DNA of 64,000 bases from Pseudocolwellia agarivorans (GTDB lineage Bacteria > Pseudomonadota > Gammaproteobacteria > Enterobacterales > Alteromonadaceae), in contig NZ_MUZU01000003.1 of assembly GCF_002000085.1 (NCBI RefSeq), positions 124,001 through 188,000 of the forward strand. The letters are read 5' to 3'. Below the pieces are notes generated by a model that saw only the letters and a program-made list of their open reading frames with translations, did no database searches and was not told the DNA's origin. The translations under genes were made by a program, and so were the position numbers. Below are positions 36,684 to 45,958 of this stretch, piece after piece. Position 1 is the first letter of the stretch; every line of letters begins with the position of its first letter.

Positions 36684-36726
36684 CAACGGTTCGAGTAAGT
36701 TATTTAACCCTAAACACAAACCAAAT

Positions 36727-36750
36727 CCCCTATAGGTTTAACTGTAGGGG
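36727..36750 (+). terminator. Hairpin after the exported protein gene
   Basis: CCCCTATA and TGTAGGGG pair with one mismatch around an 8-base loop and are followed by AAATATTATT. It is probably a terminator for the gene ending at 36683, and it is also just downstream of the coding remnant at 36759. Confidence 0.5.
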
Positions 36751-36758
36751 AAATATTA

Positions 36759-36852
36759 TTATCTCAACTTAACCAACACCGCACTTGCCGATGGTGTTAC
36801 TACCTTTATTACCGTTACTTTTTCATAGCTATCCCCCTTATCATTAAGTTCC
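36759..36852 (-). pseudogene. Possible 3' remnant of a protein gene
   Basis: Minus-strand reading in one frame gives LKELNDKGDSYEKVTVIKVV followed by TPSASAVLVKLR and a stop, directly after the stop of the receptor gene but in a different frame. The amino-acid pattern is natural protein (alternating beta-strand residues) and no start or upstream part exists, so it looks like the tail of a deleted gene. Short length leaves room for chance. I cannot name the parent; the style resembles the C-terminal beta-domain of a glycoside hydrolase. Confidence 0.3.
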
Positions 36853-36853
36853 T

Positions 36854-38947
36854 TTAAAATAGATAGGTCAGCGATGCTTTTATGTTTCTCCCCTGCCCAG
36901 GAAAATATCGCTCATTCGTAAATAACGTGTAGTCAGCACGTTCGGCATAACGTTTGTCGGTTAAATTAAGAATATTTAGCGCAACAGATAATGAAGTTCC
37001 TATGTTGTAAGCAGCTCTTGCATGCATTAAAAAGTGCCCTTGATATTCATGTTCGTTTTCTACATCAAGAAAGTATTTACTGGTGTATTGACCATGAATT
37101 TCAGCGGTAAAGTCATTATGGTTATAGGTAATAAAGGCATTAGCCAGTTTACGAGGCGCTGTATCTACGTCATTACCCACAATGTTTTTGGCGCTAATGT
37201 TAGGATTGTTTCTATATTGATGAATATTATAAGTGCCATTAACCAACAGCGTAATTGACTCAGTTAACTTGTCAGAAACAGCTAGCTCTAATCCCTTATG
37301 TGATGTTTCTCCGCCATTAATATTAAAAAAGTCGCTGTTACGTACAATCACGTTCTTTTTATCGAAATAATAAGCGTTGGTTTCTACCTTAAAAGCATCG
37401 TTTATGTATTTCCACGATGCTTCTATGCCTTTAATTTTTTCAGGAGATAAATCTGCGACTTCTTGCTCGCGCTGTAATCTATACAACTCTGAAACTTGAG
37501 GTATTCTATAACCATGGCTGATATTGATAAACGCTGATTGTTGGCTATTTATTTGGTAAATAGCACCTAACTTCGGCGATACAACAGTAAAGTTATCGTC
37601 ACTACTTGCAGGGCGCGTATATCTACAACCGCCAAAACCACAAGTATTGCCATTTTCATCAACGCGACCTGCGTTCATATTATTGGTGTAATCGAAGCGA
37701 GTATATTCTGCTCTTGCGCCAGCAATTAAACGCAATTTAGTAGTAAGCTGGGCATCAAACTGAACAAAAGGAGCGGCCGTTAAAGTGTTTACCGAAAAGT
37801 CGTAATGTTTACCGCTAGGAATAGTTGCCTGTAAAAAAGCAGAACCTTGTGTTGGGCTATTTTGATATTGCAGTAAATCGATTTTAGCGACTTCTGTATC
37901 TAACCCGTAGCTCATTGTTAAGGTATCAGAGATATCAGTACGTGTTTGATATTGAAAGCCTGCACTGGTTTGTTTGCTTTCTTCCGTTGGTTTACCCGGT
38001 AAAAAGTGCTGTAAAAATTCCATATTCGATGAGCGAAAATAAGGTTTGAAAGTAGCTCCTGAATCGAATTGATAAACTTGATGAACTCTTAACCCTTTTG
38101 CTTTGCGGTAAGCTTCTGGGTTTGGATTGGTTTTACTTAAAGTTTCGCTTTTATAGCTGTCTTTTCCTGTTAAATATCCTGCAGTGTCTTGGTCTAAATT
38201 AAACGCCGTAAAATAAGTATTAAGGTGTACATTATTGAACACGCTATTGTTAAGGCTGGTTTTGTGTTGTAACGAAAGCTTTTGTTGATCAAATCCTGAA
38301 CCGTCTCTAAAACCCCCGTCATGTTTAATGGTTGTTGAAACCGCAAAGTTTTCGCTGCTGGCATTAACACCTAATTGCGCATAGTCGTTTTCACCTAACG
38401 AAACCTTTAAAGCATTTGAAGCGTCAAAACTAGCAGGTTCAACTATATTCACCACACCATGTAAGCCATTAGAGCCATAATGTGCAGTAGCTGGCCCACG
38501 TAAAATTTCAATTTGTTGTGCTTGCTCGCTGTGAGCTTCAAACAATTCATTTACGTTACATAGGCCATTCGGGCGTAAAGGAATACCGTTTTCTAACATT
38601 AAAAAGCTACCGCAAGATCCAGATCCAGTTAATACCGGAGAACGCACCGCAGGTAAATATTCTTGCCCATTATTACGCTGAAAATTTACCCCTGCCACAC
38701 GGTTAAGTACTTGCTGAATATGATTAGCATCTACCGTTTGAATGGTACTGCTGTTTATAACAGAAATAGCGTTATTTACTTGAGTAATACTTTGCTTGGT
38801 TCGTGTTGCTGTAACGGTAATTACGTCATCTATTTCTTTAGGATTCGCGCTATCAACGTCGCTACGGGTTTGTATTTCTGCATAAAGTGGTGTGCTAACT
38901 AGGTTAAAAATAATAAGAGAAATAAGTTTTTTTTTCATGTTGTGCAT
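36854..38947 (-). CDS. TonB-dependent receptor beside a PQQ sugar dehydrogenase
   Basis: An outer-membrane receptor of about 697 residues. The start is either the ATG at 38947 or the one at 38938; both lead into the signal peptide MKKKLISLIIFNLVSTPLYA. The plug carries DDVITVTATRTKQSITQV (a TonB-box-like start), IEILRGPATAHYGSNGLHGVVNIVEP, and the barrel ends NIKASLTYLF. It is of the vitamin/metal (BtuB-like) class more than the siderophore class. It lies 81 bp after the cytochrome c/PQQ dehydrogenase gene on the same strand, which raises PQQ or a sugar as candidate ligand. Specificity is unproven. Confidence 0.88.
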   Translation of the reverse strand: MHNMKKKLISLIIFNLVSTPLYAEIQTRSDVDSANPKEIDDVITVTATRTKQSITQVNNAISVINSSTIQTVDANHIQQVLNRVAGVNFQRNNGQEYLPAVRSPVLTGSGSCGSFLMLENGIPLRPNGLCNVNELFEAHSEQAQQIEILRGPATAHYGSNGLHGVVNIVEPASFDASNALKVSLGENDYAQLGVNASSENFAVSTTIKHDGGFRDGSGFDQQKLSLQHKTSLNNSVFNNVHLNTYFTAFNLDQDTAGYLTGKDSYKSETLSKTNPNPEAYRKAKGLRVHQVYQFDSGATFKPYFRSSNMEFLQHFLPGKPTEESKQTSAGFQYQTRTDISDTLTMSYGLDTEVAKIDLLQYQNSPTQGSAFLQATIPSGKHYDFSVNTLTAAPFVQFDAQLTTKLRLIAGARAEYTRFDYTNNMNAGRVDENGNTCGFGGCRYTRPASSDDNFTVVSPKLGAIYQINSQQSAFINISHGYRIPQVSELYRLQREQEVADLSPEKIKGIEASWKYINDAFKVETNAYYFDKKNVIVRNSDFFNINGGETSHKGLELAVSDKLTESITLLVNGTYNIHQYRNNPNISAKNIVGNDVDTAPRKLANAFITYNHNDFTAEIHGQYTSKYFLDVENEHEYQGHFLMHARAAYNIGTSLSVALNILNLTDKRYAERADYTLFTNERYFPGQGRNIKASLTYLF

Positions 38948-39028
38948 GGAATAAGCTCGAGAAGAAGAATTAAGCCCTGACAATTCAGGGCATGAAGAAA
39001 ATAAAGTATGAAGCTAAGCTATACGTTG

Positions 39029-40480
39029 TTATTTAACAGGGTCTAAACGATAAATTTTTCCGTTAGCCTTGCTGTTGTCGTTAACTACAATGTAAACATT
39101 ACCGTCTGGCGAAACAGCTACATCGCGAACACGACCATCGTCTTGTAGTAAAATTTCATCTTCAATAACCTTGTCGCCTTCAATTACCACTCGGTGTAAT
39201 TCTTTTGACACTAAACCCGTTGCAAATAAGTTGTTTTTCCATTGTGGAAATACACTACCTTTATAAAATTCGATACCGGCAGTTGCGATAGATGGCACCC
39301 AAAAATGTTTAGGTTGTTCCATGCCTTCTTGTGCTGTTTTTTCTGAAATAGGTTCGCCATTATAGTTAATGCCGTGGGTAATAATTGGCCAGCCGTAGTT
39401 TAAACTCGGTTTAATTAAATTAACTTCGTCGCCACCACGTGGGCCATGTTCAGTTGACCATAACTCACCCGTTTCAGGATGACGCGCCAAACCTTGAGGA
39501 TTACGATGGCCGTAGCTCCAAATACTTTTAACGGCATCTTTTGTGTTAACAAATGGGTTGTCTTTTGGAATGCTGCCATCGTGATGAACACGGTGAATTT
39601 TCCCGTTAGGACGCGTAAGATCTTGCGCCATTTCCATACGACCACGCTCACCAATCGAAAAGAATAAGTAATCGTCATCAATGACAAAACGTGAACCAAA
39701 GTGAACACCTCGGCTAATTTGAAATTTATCTTGGGCAGAAAAAACCATTTGCTGCTCAGTCCATTCACCGTTTACAATTTTACCACGTGCTACAGCTGTC
39801 ATGCCTGCAGGTTTACCATCTTCTTTCACGCCTTTATTTTCAGCGTAGCTAATATAAACCCAACCTTTTTTAGCGTAATCAGGATCAGCAATTACGTCGA
39901 ATAATCCCCCTTGCTTAAATTGCCATGTGTCTGGCGTGCCTTTAATTAAACGTTTAGGTTGGTTGTTTTCTTTGTACCATAAGCGCCCTTCTCTTTCGGT
40001 AGCAAACCAACTGCCATCAGGTAAAAAGCTTAGCCCCCACACTAATCCTTCAAACGAATCGACTAACGATAAAGTAAAGTTATGTTTTTCAGTGTTGTAC
40101 ACGCCATTATTAGGTTTTAGGCTTTCTTTAACTTGTTCTTGTAATGAAAGAAATTTTTTCTCACTAATAAAAACCACCATCGCACGGATTTGATCTTCTG
40201 TGAGTGTTTTTTGCCAAGCTGGCATACCTGCATCTAAATTACCTAAACGAATACTGTTAGCAACGTCTTTGTCACTACTACCATGCAACCAAGTGTCATC
40301 AATTAAGTTAGGTCCCAAACCACCTTCTAGGTTGACACCATGACAGCTCGCACAGTAGGTTTCATAGCTTTTTTTAATTTCGCCTTGGCCTAAAACGCCT
40401 GCACTTGCAGATGCCATAAACCCAGTAACAAAAAATAACGGCGCTATATCAAGTAAACGGCGTGATAAAATATGTTTCAT
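39029..40480 (-). CDS. Cytochrome c / PQQ-dependent sugar dehydrogenase fusion
   Basis: The 483-residue exported protein (signal peptide residues 1-28) has a cytochrome c domain first (CASCHGVNLEGGLGPNL, about residues 43-60, with Met ligand candidate in LDAGMPAWQ). A six-bladed Gdh/YliI-type beta-propeller follows (GLVWGLSFLPDGSWFATEREGR, WSYGHRNPQGLARHP, WSTEHGPRGGDEVNLI). Soluble aldose dehydrogenases of this fold oxidise aldoses to lactones with PQQ, and the fused haem would take the electrons to the respiratory chain. A terminal oxidase with tethered haems is encoded 20 kb away. No PQQ biosynthesis genes are in the window. Confidence 0.9.
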   Translation of the reverse strand: MKHILSRRLLDIAPLFFVTGFMASASAGVLGQGEIKKSYETYCASCHGVNLEGGLGPNLIDDTWLHGSSDKDVANSIRLGNLDAGMPAWQKTLTEDQIRAMVVFISEKKFLSLQEQVKESLKPNNGVYNTEKHNFTLSLVDSFEGLVWGLSFLPDGSWFATEREGRLWYKENNQPKRLIKGTPDTWQFKQGGLFDVIADPDYAKKGWVYISYAENKGVKEDGKPAGMTAVARGKIVNGEWTEQQMVFSAQDKFQISRGVHFGSRFVIDDDYLFFSIGERGRMEMAQDLTRPNGKIHRVHHDGSIPKDNPFVNTKDAVKSIWSYGHRNPQGLARHPETGELWSTEHGPRGGDEVNLIKPSLNYGWPIITHGINYNGEPISEKTAQEGMEQPKHFWVPSIATAGIEFYKGSVFPQWKNNLFATGLVSKELHRVVIEGDKVIEDEILLQDDGRVRDVAVSPDGNVYIVVNDNSKANGKIYRLDPVK

Positions 40481-41019
40481 GTGTGCCTTCCTATATAAAA
40501 AGAACTGATTATGATTAATTTAGATTTATTCTCTATGCAAAAAACAATCAGCTACTAAAAATTAAATTGCTATACATCCTTTTGAATATGCCCATAATAT
40601 ACTCTAACTGGCTCCTAAAACAAATGTTCAAACAAAATTAGTTTTATCGACAAAAGTACTAAAAACCTCACAAAAACAAAACAAACCCCATAAAAAACAA
40701 CAACAAAAATAAAACAAAATTTATTTAATGTAATAAAAAACACATTTATTAATTTATAAACATATTGATAAGCAATTCATCATATGTTTTGATGTATAAC
40801 GTTCTAGGTTACTCGTTATTTAATATATTAATAAATCAAAATGAGTATAAATAAGTTTTAAAGGTTGGTTTTTAAATTTTTAATTAAAAGCCTGATAATT
40901 TTCACAATACTTAACCCCTTTAAATCATGCTATTTAACTATGCATTAAATACGCTGCTATATAGGTATCAAATGCAAGAATGTAATTTTTCAATCAAACA
41001 ATTTCAGTTGGGGAAAGCT
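40481..41019. other. Gene-free AT-rich region upstream of the GH127 gene
   Basis: About 540 bp between the divergent dehydrogenase and GH127 genes without a convincing gene. It includes a roughly 60-bp tract at about 40667-40727 made almost entirely of A and C on the plus strand (no G), an unusual strand asymmetry, and several TTAATATATTAA-like runs. Promoters for both genes must lie here; I see no operator clear enough to call. An ATG-headed frame from 40927 reaches the GH127 frame but lacks a ribosome site. Confidence 0.5.
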
Positions 41020-43050
41020 ATGAAATTAAAAAAATTATTATTAGCAACTTGTGGCGCGTTGGTTATCAACTCTGCATGTGCATTAGAAAAAGGTATTGTA
41101 AACAATACCGATAGTCCGTACATCAAACTAAAAAGTATTAACATTGGCGACGCTCAATGGACCGAAGGTTTTTGGGCAGACAAGTGGAAAATGGCTGAAC
41201 AAACCATGATCCCAAACCTAGGCGAAATATTTAAAGGGCCTGTAGGATTCGCTTACGATAACTTTAAACTACTTGCTTCAGGTAAAAAAGGCGAAGCAGG
41301 CGGTAAATATTGGCATGACGGCGACTTCTATAAATGGATGGAGTCAATGACCTATCTTTATGCACAAAATAAAGATGAAAAAATACTTGCCGAATTAGAC
41401 GAAATTATTGCCGTAATAGGTAAAGCTCAAGCAGACGATGGTTACCTTTCAACGCATGTTCAAATTCGTGGTTTAAAGCGCTACGGTAACATTCATTATC
41501 ACGAGCTTTATAATAGTGGCCATTTAATCACCAGTGCGGTAATTCATCATCGTATAACGGGTAAAACTAATTTTTTAAAGATTGCGTTAAAAAATGCTAA
41601 CTTTCTTTATAAAACTTTTCAGCCGCAAGACCCTGAATTAGCACGCTTTGGTTTTAACCCATCTCAAATTATGGCTTTGGTTGAGCTTTATCGCGAAACA
41701 AAAGAAAGAAAATTTTTAGAGCTGGCTGAAATATTTGTCAACATGCGTGGCTCTGTACCTAACGAAGAACACCCTAGTGTTGCTGATCATTTCCGTGGCG
41801 ACTTCAACCAAATGGCAACCCCTATTCGCGAAGAAAAAGATGCTGTAGGTCACGTTGTTTTAGCTATGTACTTATATGCGGGTACCGCTGATGTTTATGG
41901 CGAAACGGGCGAGCAAGCATTACTAGATGCTTTGGATCGTATTTGGTCGAGTGCGGTTGAACGTAAAATGTATGTAACAGGCGCTATGGGACAAGCACAT
42001 CACGGTGCTAGCGGTAAATACGACATGGTACATGAGGCCTTCCAAGAAGATTACTTAATGCCAAACAAAACCGCTTACAACGAAACCTGTGCAAACATTT
42101 CAAATGCTATGTTTAACTGGCGTATGTTAGGTATTAAAGGGGAAGCTAAGTACGGCGACGTAATGGAACGCGTAATGTACAACAGTGCGTTAGTTGGCGT
42201 AAGTGTTGAAGGTAAAGACTTTTTCTACTCAAACCCACTTCGTATGATTGAAGGTGGAATTGACCCTACTAAGAAAGGCGTAACAACTGAGCGTGACGAA
42301 CGTGTGCCTTATATTCCTGTATTTTGTTGTCCACCTAACTTAGCAAGAACATTGGCTAAGCTATCGGGTTGGTCTTACAGCTTATCTAAAGATGGTGTAG
42401 CCGTTAACCTTTATGGCGGTAACAAACTTAATACTAAACTGGTTGATGGTTCTGCTTTATCACTTACGCAAGAAACCAACTACCCATGGGACGGTAAAGT
42501 TAAAATTACCGTGAATAAAGCAAAATCTTCACCGTTCGACGTAATGTTACGTATTCCTGAATGGGCCGAAGGTTCTGTGATTAAAATTAACGGCAAAGCA
42601 TTTAGCGGAAAAGTTGAAGCAGGCAAATTTGCAACGGTAATACGTAAATGGTCGAAAGGCGATGTAATTACCCTTGATATGCCAATGGAAGTTAACTTTA
42701 TTGAAGGCGACCCACGTATAGAAGAAGTACGTAACCAAGTTGCTGTTCAACGTGGACCTGTTGTTTATGCAATAGAATCACCAGACTTACCTAAAAGCAG
42801 CGACATTCTTGATGTATACCTAAAAGAAGATACACAATTTAAAGTACATTACCGCCCTGACTTTTTAGGTGGTGTTGCAACACTTGATGGTACTTTAATG
42901 CTACGTAACGATGAAGGCACAGGCATGTACCGTAAGCTGAAAAAAGCTGAATTTACACCTTACGAAACTAAGCTAGTACCTTACTTTGCTTGGAGTAACC
43001 GCGGTAAAGCAGAAATGACTATATTCATGCCGCTAATGTGGGATAAATAA
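41020..43050 (+). CDS. GH127 family beta-L-arabinofuranosidase-like glycoside hydrolase
   Basis: I start at the ATG at 41020 (676 residues), which follows TTGGGGAAAGCT and opens a signal peptide (MKLKKLLLATCGALVINSACA). The protein has the GH127 alpha/alpha barrel, with the zinc/nucleophile site visible as YNETC (Glu355, Cys357) and FCCPPNLART (Cys436, Cys437), matching the Glu/Cys3 zinc centre known in HypBA1, where a Cys is the nucleophile. The C-terminal third is beta-rich. It should remove terminal beta-L-arabinofuranose (or related sugars) from plant or algal glycans outside the cytoplasm. A terminator follows. Confidence 0.92.
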   Translation: MKLKKLLLATCGALVINSACALEKGIVNNTDSPYIKLKSINIGDAQWTEGFWADKWKMAEQTMIPNLGEIFKGPVGFAYDNFKLLASGKKGEAGGKYWHDGDFYKWMESMTYLYAQNKDEKILAELDEIIAVIGKAQADDGYLSTHVQIRGLKRYGNIHYHELYNSGHLITSAVIHHRITGKTNFLKIALKNANFLYKTFQPQDPELARFGFNPSQIMALVELYRETKERKFLELAEIFVNMRGSVPNEEHPSVADHFRGDFNQMATPIREEKDAVGHVVLAMYLYAGTADVYGETGEQALLDALDRIWSSAVERKMYVTGAMGQAHHGASGKYDMVHEAFQEDYLMPNKTAYNETCANISNAMFNWRMLGIKGEAKYGDVMERVMYNSALVGVSVEGKDFFYSNPLRMIEGGIDPTKKGVTTERDERVPYIPVFCCPPNLARTLAKLSGWSYSLSKDGVAVNLYGGNKLNTKLVDGSALSLTQETNYPWDGKVKITVNKAKSSPFDVMLRIPEWAEGSVIKINGKAFSGKVEAGKFATVIRKWSKGDVITLDMPMEVNFIEGDPRIEEVRNQVAVQRGPVVYAIESPDLPKSSDILDVYLKEDTQFKVHYRPDFLGGVATLDGTLMLRNDEGTGMYRKLKKAEFTPYETKLVPYFAWSNRGKAEMTIFMPLMWDK

Positions 43051-43080
43051 CCCCTTCCCACTTTACTAAAAGCATTAATA

Positions 43081-43116
43081 AAGCAGTTAATAGCGTAAGT
43101 TATTAGCTGCTTTTTT
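43081..43116 (+). terminator. Rho-independent terminator after the GH127 gene
   Basis: AAGCAGTTAATA ... TATTAGCTGCTT followed by TTTT forms a stem-loop 31 bp after the stop codon, with a clean T-run on the plus strand. Confidence 0.85.
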
Positions 43117-43210
43117 ATACTTAATATTGGGAATGTAATGCCAAACACATTAATAAATGATGAAATAAATTAAACAAGTACAAATGAGCGCTTGCTATAA
43201 CACTTGTTTT

Positions 43211-43406
43211 TAATCAACCTCAACTCGGGTTAATGAATGTTAGATAATGAATTAAAAATCTTATTTATCAAAACCTTAATCTGTATCGTTGTTTTCCTAA
43301 GTTATATTAGTCTCTCAACATTGATATTTTTGTGTATAACAAGGCGAATTTAGGCATAAAAATAGCTTGTTGAGTAACTTTGCTTATCCCGAGCTGAGGT
43401 TAATCA
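43211..43406. mobile_element. MITE-like element, copy 1 (about 196 bp)
   Basis: The ends form a 26-bp imperfect terminal inverted repeat, 20 of 26 matching: left TAATCAACCTCAACTCGGGT..., right ...CCCGAGCTGAGGTTAATCA. The interior is non-coding and contains a further small inverted repeat near AACAAG ... CTTGTT. No transposase is present. A related element of nearly the same length lies at 50108-50305. It fills most of the 43051-43414 gap together with the terminator. Confidence 0.7.
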
Positions 43407-43414
43407 GTATAATG

Positions 43415-44152
43415 TTAAACCATACCACCATTAACACGTAATGTTTGCCCATTAATCCACCCTCCTTCTTTGCTTACTAAAAAAGACACTGTATTAGCAA
43501 CATCATCTGGTTCAGCTAAACGTTCTAATGGATTCATTTTAGATAATTTTTCTATTTGTTCATCAGATTTTCCATCAAGAAACAGCTTTGTCGCTGTTGG
43601 ACCTGGAGCAACCGTATTAACCGTTATAGCACGTCCTCTCATTTCTTTTGAAAGAATTGCGGTCATTGTTTCAACGGCAGCTTTACTTGCAGCATAAATT
43701 GAATAGGTGGGTAAATTAACCCCAATAACTGAAGTAGAAAAATTAATAATTCGCCCACCGTTTTTCATTCTTTTTGCGGCTTCACGCAATGTATTAAAAG
43801 TTCCTTTAAAATTAACAGCCACTACTTTATCGAAAAGTTCATCGCTTGTTTCAGCTACAGTAGCTAGCTGCATAATGCCTGCTGAATTTACTAATACAGT
43901 AGGTATTCCTAACATTGCTTCAGTACGATCAAAAAGTTGTGTAACTTCATGCGGTTTTGATACATCACACTGAATAGCAACAGCTTCACCACCCAATACT
44001 TTAATTTCGTCTACCACATCAAGTGCATTTTTTTCATTACTCGCAAAATTAATTACTACAGAAAAACCTTCTTTAGCTAACTGTTTTGCAACAGCAGCCC
44101 CTATTCCTTTCGATGAGCCAGTAACAATTGCAACAGGGTTAATATTTAACAT
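43415..44152 (-). CDS. Short-chain dehydrogenase/reductase
   Basis: A classical SDR of 245 residues: NAD(P) motif TGSSKGIG (11-18), NSAG (89-92), and catalytic Ser141, Tyr153 and Lys157 (YSIYAASKAAV). The text is close to 3-oxoacyl-ACP-reductase-like sugar or alcohol dehydrogenases. The substrate is unknown. An AraC-family regulator gene diverges from it across a 176-bp gap and probably controls it. The gene ends 9 bp from the right edge of MITE-like element 1. Confidence 0.92.
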   Translation of the reverse strand: MLNINPVAIVTGSSKGIGAAVAKQLAKEGFSVVINFASNEKNALDVVDEIKVLGGEAVAIQCDVSKPHEVTQLFDRTEAMLGIPTVLVNSAGIMQLATVAETSDELFDKVVAVNFKGTFNTLREAAKRMKNGGRIINFSTSVIGVNLPTYSIYAASKAAVETMTAILSKEMRGRAITVNTVAPGPTATKLFLDGKSDEQIEKLSKMNPLERLAEPDDVANTVSFLVSKEGGWINGQTLRVNGGMV

Positions 44153-44328
44153 CGTTTTCTTCTTAATAAAAAGTTGTTATTGATAACCCGTATTTTATGT
44201 TTGCAAGCAACTTTTATTAATACACAAGCTAACTATATTATTGCCTAATTCTATTAATGAGGATTTTAAGTTATAAAAAGTATTTCATTTGATATACATT
44301 AAAGCCATATAAATAAAGGCATTTAATA

Positions 44329-45228
44329 ATGGAACAAGAAAACACATTCATAGAGCTAGTCGAAATAATGACTAAATATTCTAAAAATGACGGTATTAAT
44401 AATACTAAAATAGATGGTTTACATTGCTTTAAGATGTCTGAACTCCACATTCGATTACCTGTAATTTATCGCCCCTCTATTTTTATAGTCGCTCAGGGAT
44501 CTAAGCAGGTATTACTTGAGAAAGAGATTTTCCAATATTCGCAAGGTCAATATCTTGTCGTTTCAGTTGACTTACCATTAATTGGTGAAGTAACCACAGC
44601 CAGTCAAAATAAGCCTTACCTATGCGCTCAAATAGATATTGATGCACAAGTCATGAACGAAATAGCGATTTCACTTAATTCAAAAAAATCATTACCGAGT
44701 ACAACAGATAAAGGGATTTTTGTTGGCGATGTAAATAACAATCTAATGAGTTGCGTTTTGAGATTAATACGCCTGTTAGATACTCCTGAAGATATTCCTT
44801 ATTTAGCACCTATGCTTTTTCAGGAAATATACTACCGTCTTTTAAGTGGGCCACACGGTGCAACAATTATTCAAACATGCTTACATGAGAGTAATACACA
44901 ACGAATAGCTAAAGCCATTAACAAAATGAAGATGGACATCACAAAACCATTAGATATAAAAGAATTAGCAAGATTAATTAATACAAGTACCTCTAACTTT
45001 TACAGTATATTTAAAAAAGTAACAGGCTTAAGTCCTTTACAGTATTTGAAACGTTTAAGGCTAACAGAGGCACGTAACATATTAATATCGAATAATATTG
45101 ACGTAACAAGAACAGCTTATTTAGTGGGTTACGAAAGCCCTACGCAATTTAACCGCGAATATGCCCGCCTATTCGGTACCCCACCGTTAAGGGACGTAAA
45201 AAATTTAAAGTATAAAACCCCTTATTAA
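44329..45228 (+). CDS. AraC family transcriptional regulator
   Basis: The 299-residue protein has an N-terminal AraC_N-type (PF06719-like) sensing domain (about residues 20-170, with RPSIFIVAQGSKQVLLEKE and YSQGQYLVVSVDLPL) and a C-terminal AraC DNA-binding domain (about 195-295) with two helix-turn-helix units (LDIKELARLINTSTSNFYSIFKKVTG and VTRTAYLVGYESPTQFNREYARLFG). Regulators of this class are usually paired with an SDR or alcohol dehydrogenase, as here. It probably senses a small aldehyde or alcohol. Confidence 0.92.
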   Translation: MEQENTFIELVEIMTKYSKNDGINNTKIDGLHCFKMSELHIRLPVIYRPSIFIVAQGSKQVLLEKEIFQYSQGQYLVVSVDLPLIGEVTTASQNKPYLCAQIDIDAQVMNEIAISLNSKKSLPSTTDKGIFVGDVNNNLMSCVLRLIRLLDTPEDIPYLAPMLFQEIYYRLLSGPHGATIIQTCLHESNTQRIAKAINKMKMDITKPLDIKELARLINTSTSNFYSIFKKVTGLSPLQYLKRLRLTEARNILISNNIDVTRTAYLVGYESPTQFNREYARLFGTPPLRDVKNLKYKTPY

Positions 45229-45240
45229 ACCGAGTTATAT

Positions 45241-45500
45241 AAGGAGGGTTATATTTACTCCCTTTGATCTCTCGGATAAAATATCAGCAAATATTCAGCA
45301 AGGATAGCAAATGAATAAACGCAGAAAACGCACTTCTCTTTCTCGCCCTCGTTTTATCTTGTTATTACTTATTCCATGTATGCTTGCTTTTCCTATTATA
45401 AGTCAAGGAGTTGATATGTTTGGTTGGTTTAAAAAACAAGACGTATTTTTATGTTCTGAAGTCAATGGCATAGTCACCGAAAATGGCGAGCCTGTTGCTA
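45241..45500 (+). repeat. 260-bp direct repeat, copy A
   Basis: This segment, 70 bp of leader plus the first 63 codons of a DUF6795 gene, is nearly identical to 46356-46615 (offset 1115 bp). The upstream leader is duplicated with the coding part, including the ribosome site (AGGATAGCAA before ATG) and the internal AAGGAG before the second ATG at 45418. The similarity drops sharply after codon 63. Confidence 0.9.
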
Positions 45501-45958
45501 ATTTAGAAGTTATTCGTAAGTTAATATATACAGATGAAAAAGTAAGGAAAGACGTCGCTGTTACAGACAGCACAGGACACTTTTATTTTCCACAAAAAAA
45601 TATTCGCTCTACTTTACCCAATAAGCCTTTTATTGAGGATAGTGTATGGCAAGAGATTTTTATTGACCGAGAAGGGAGACTTATTCCTTTTTGGGTTGCA
45701 AGCTCCCCTGGATCTAAAGAAACCCCAGAGTACTCCAAAAAATTAGCTTTTTTGAATTGTGAATTAACCAATAAACGCGTAAGTTTTCAGTTCAAAAATA
45801 ACAAGAATGAACACCTTAACCATACAGCCTCTAGCATTTGCCGTTGGGATGAGGATTATATACCAACTTGGTTACATATTGATAATGAAACAAAATACCG
45901 CATCCATGATGGTAATTTTAATAAACTAACAGAACGCTATACAACGGAGGCATTATGA
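45311..45958 (+). CDS. DUF6795 family membrane-anchored protein, copy 1
   Basis: The 215-residue protein has a basic N-terminus and one hydrophobic helix (residues 15-33), then a DUF6795-like beta-sandwich part beginning MFGWFKKQDVFLCSEVNG and continuing with GHFYFPQKNIRS. A second ATG at 45418 (residue 36), with AAGGAG five bases upstream, could give a soluble form starting at MFGWFKK, where relatives I recall begin. The protein precedes a lipase gene and has a paralogue just downstream, which suggests an immunity or chaperone role for a secreted lipase; this is inferred. Its stop overlaps the next start by 4 bp (ATGA). Confidence 0.75.
   Translation: MNKRRKRTSLSRPRFILLLLIPCMLAFPIISQGVDMFGWFKKQDVFLCSEVNGIVTENGEPVANLEVIRKLIYTDEKVRKDVAVTDSTGHFYFPQKNIRSTLPNKPFIEDSVWQEIFIDREGRLIPFWVASSPGSKETPEYSKKLAFLNCELTNKRVSFQFKNNKNEHLNHTASSICRWDEDYIPTWLHIDNETKYRIHDGNFNKLTERYTTEAL

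Noticed and set aside
36854-36990. Frameshift extending the receptor gene into the tail at 36759
   Set aside because: The receptor already ends with a canonical barrel terminus (SLTYLF), so the tail is more likely a separate remnant.
45311-45415. Lipoprotein signal in the DUF6795 N-terminus (LLLLIPC)
   Set aside because: The residue before Cys is Pro, which does not fit a lipobox; I treat it as a membrane helix.
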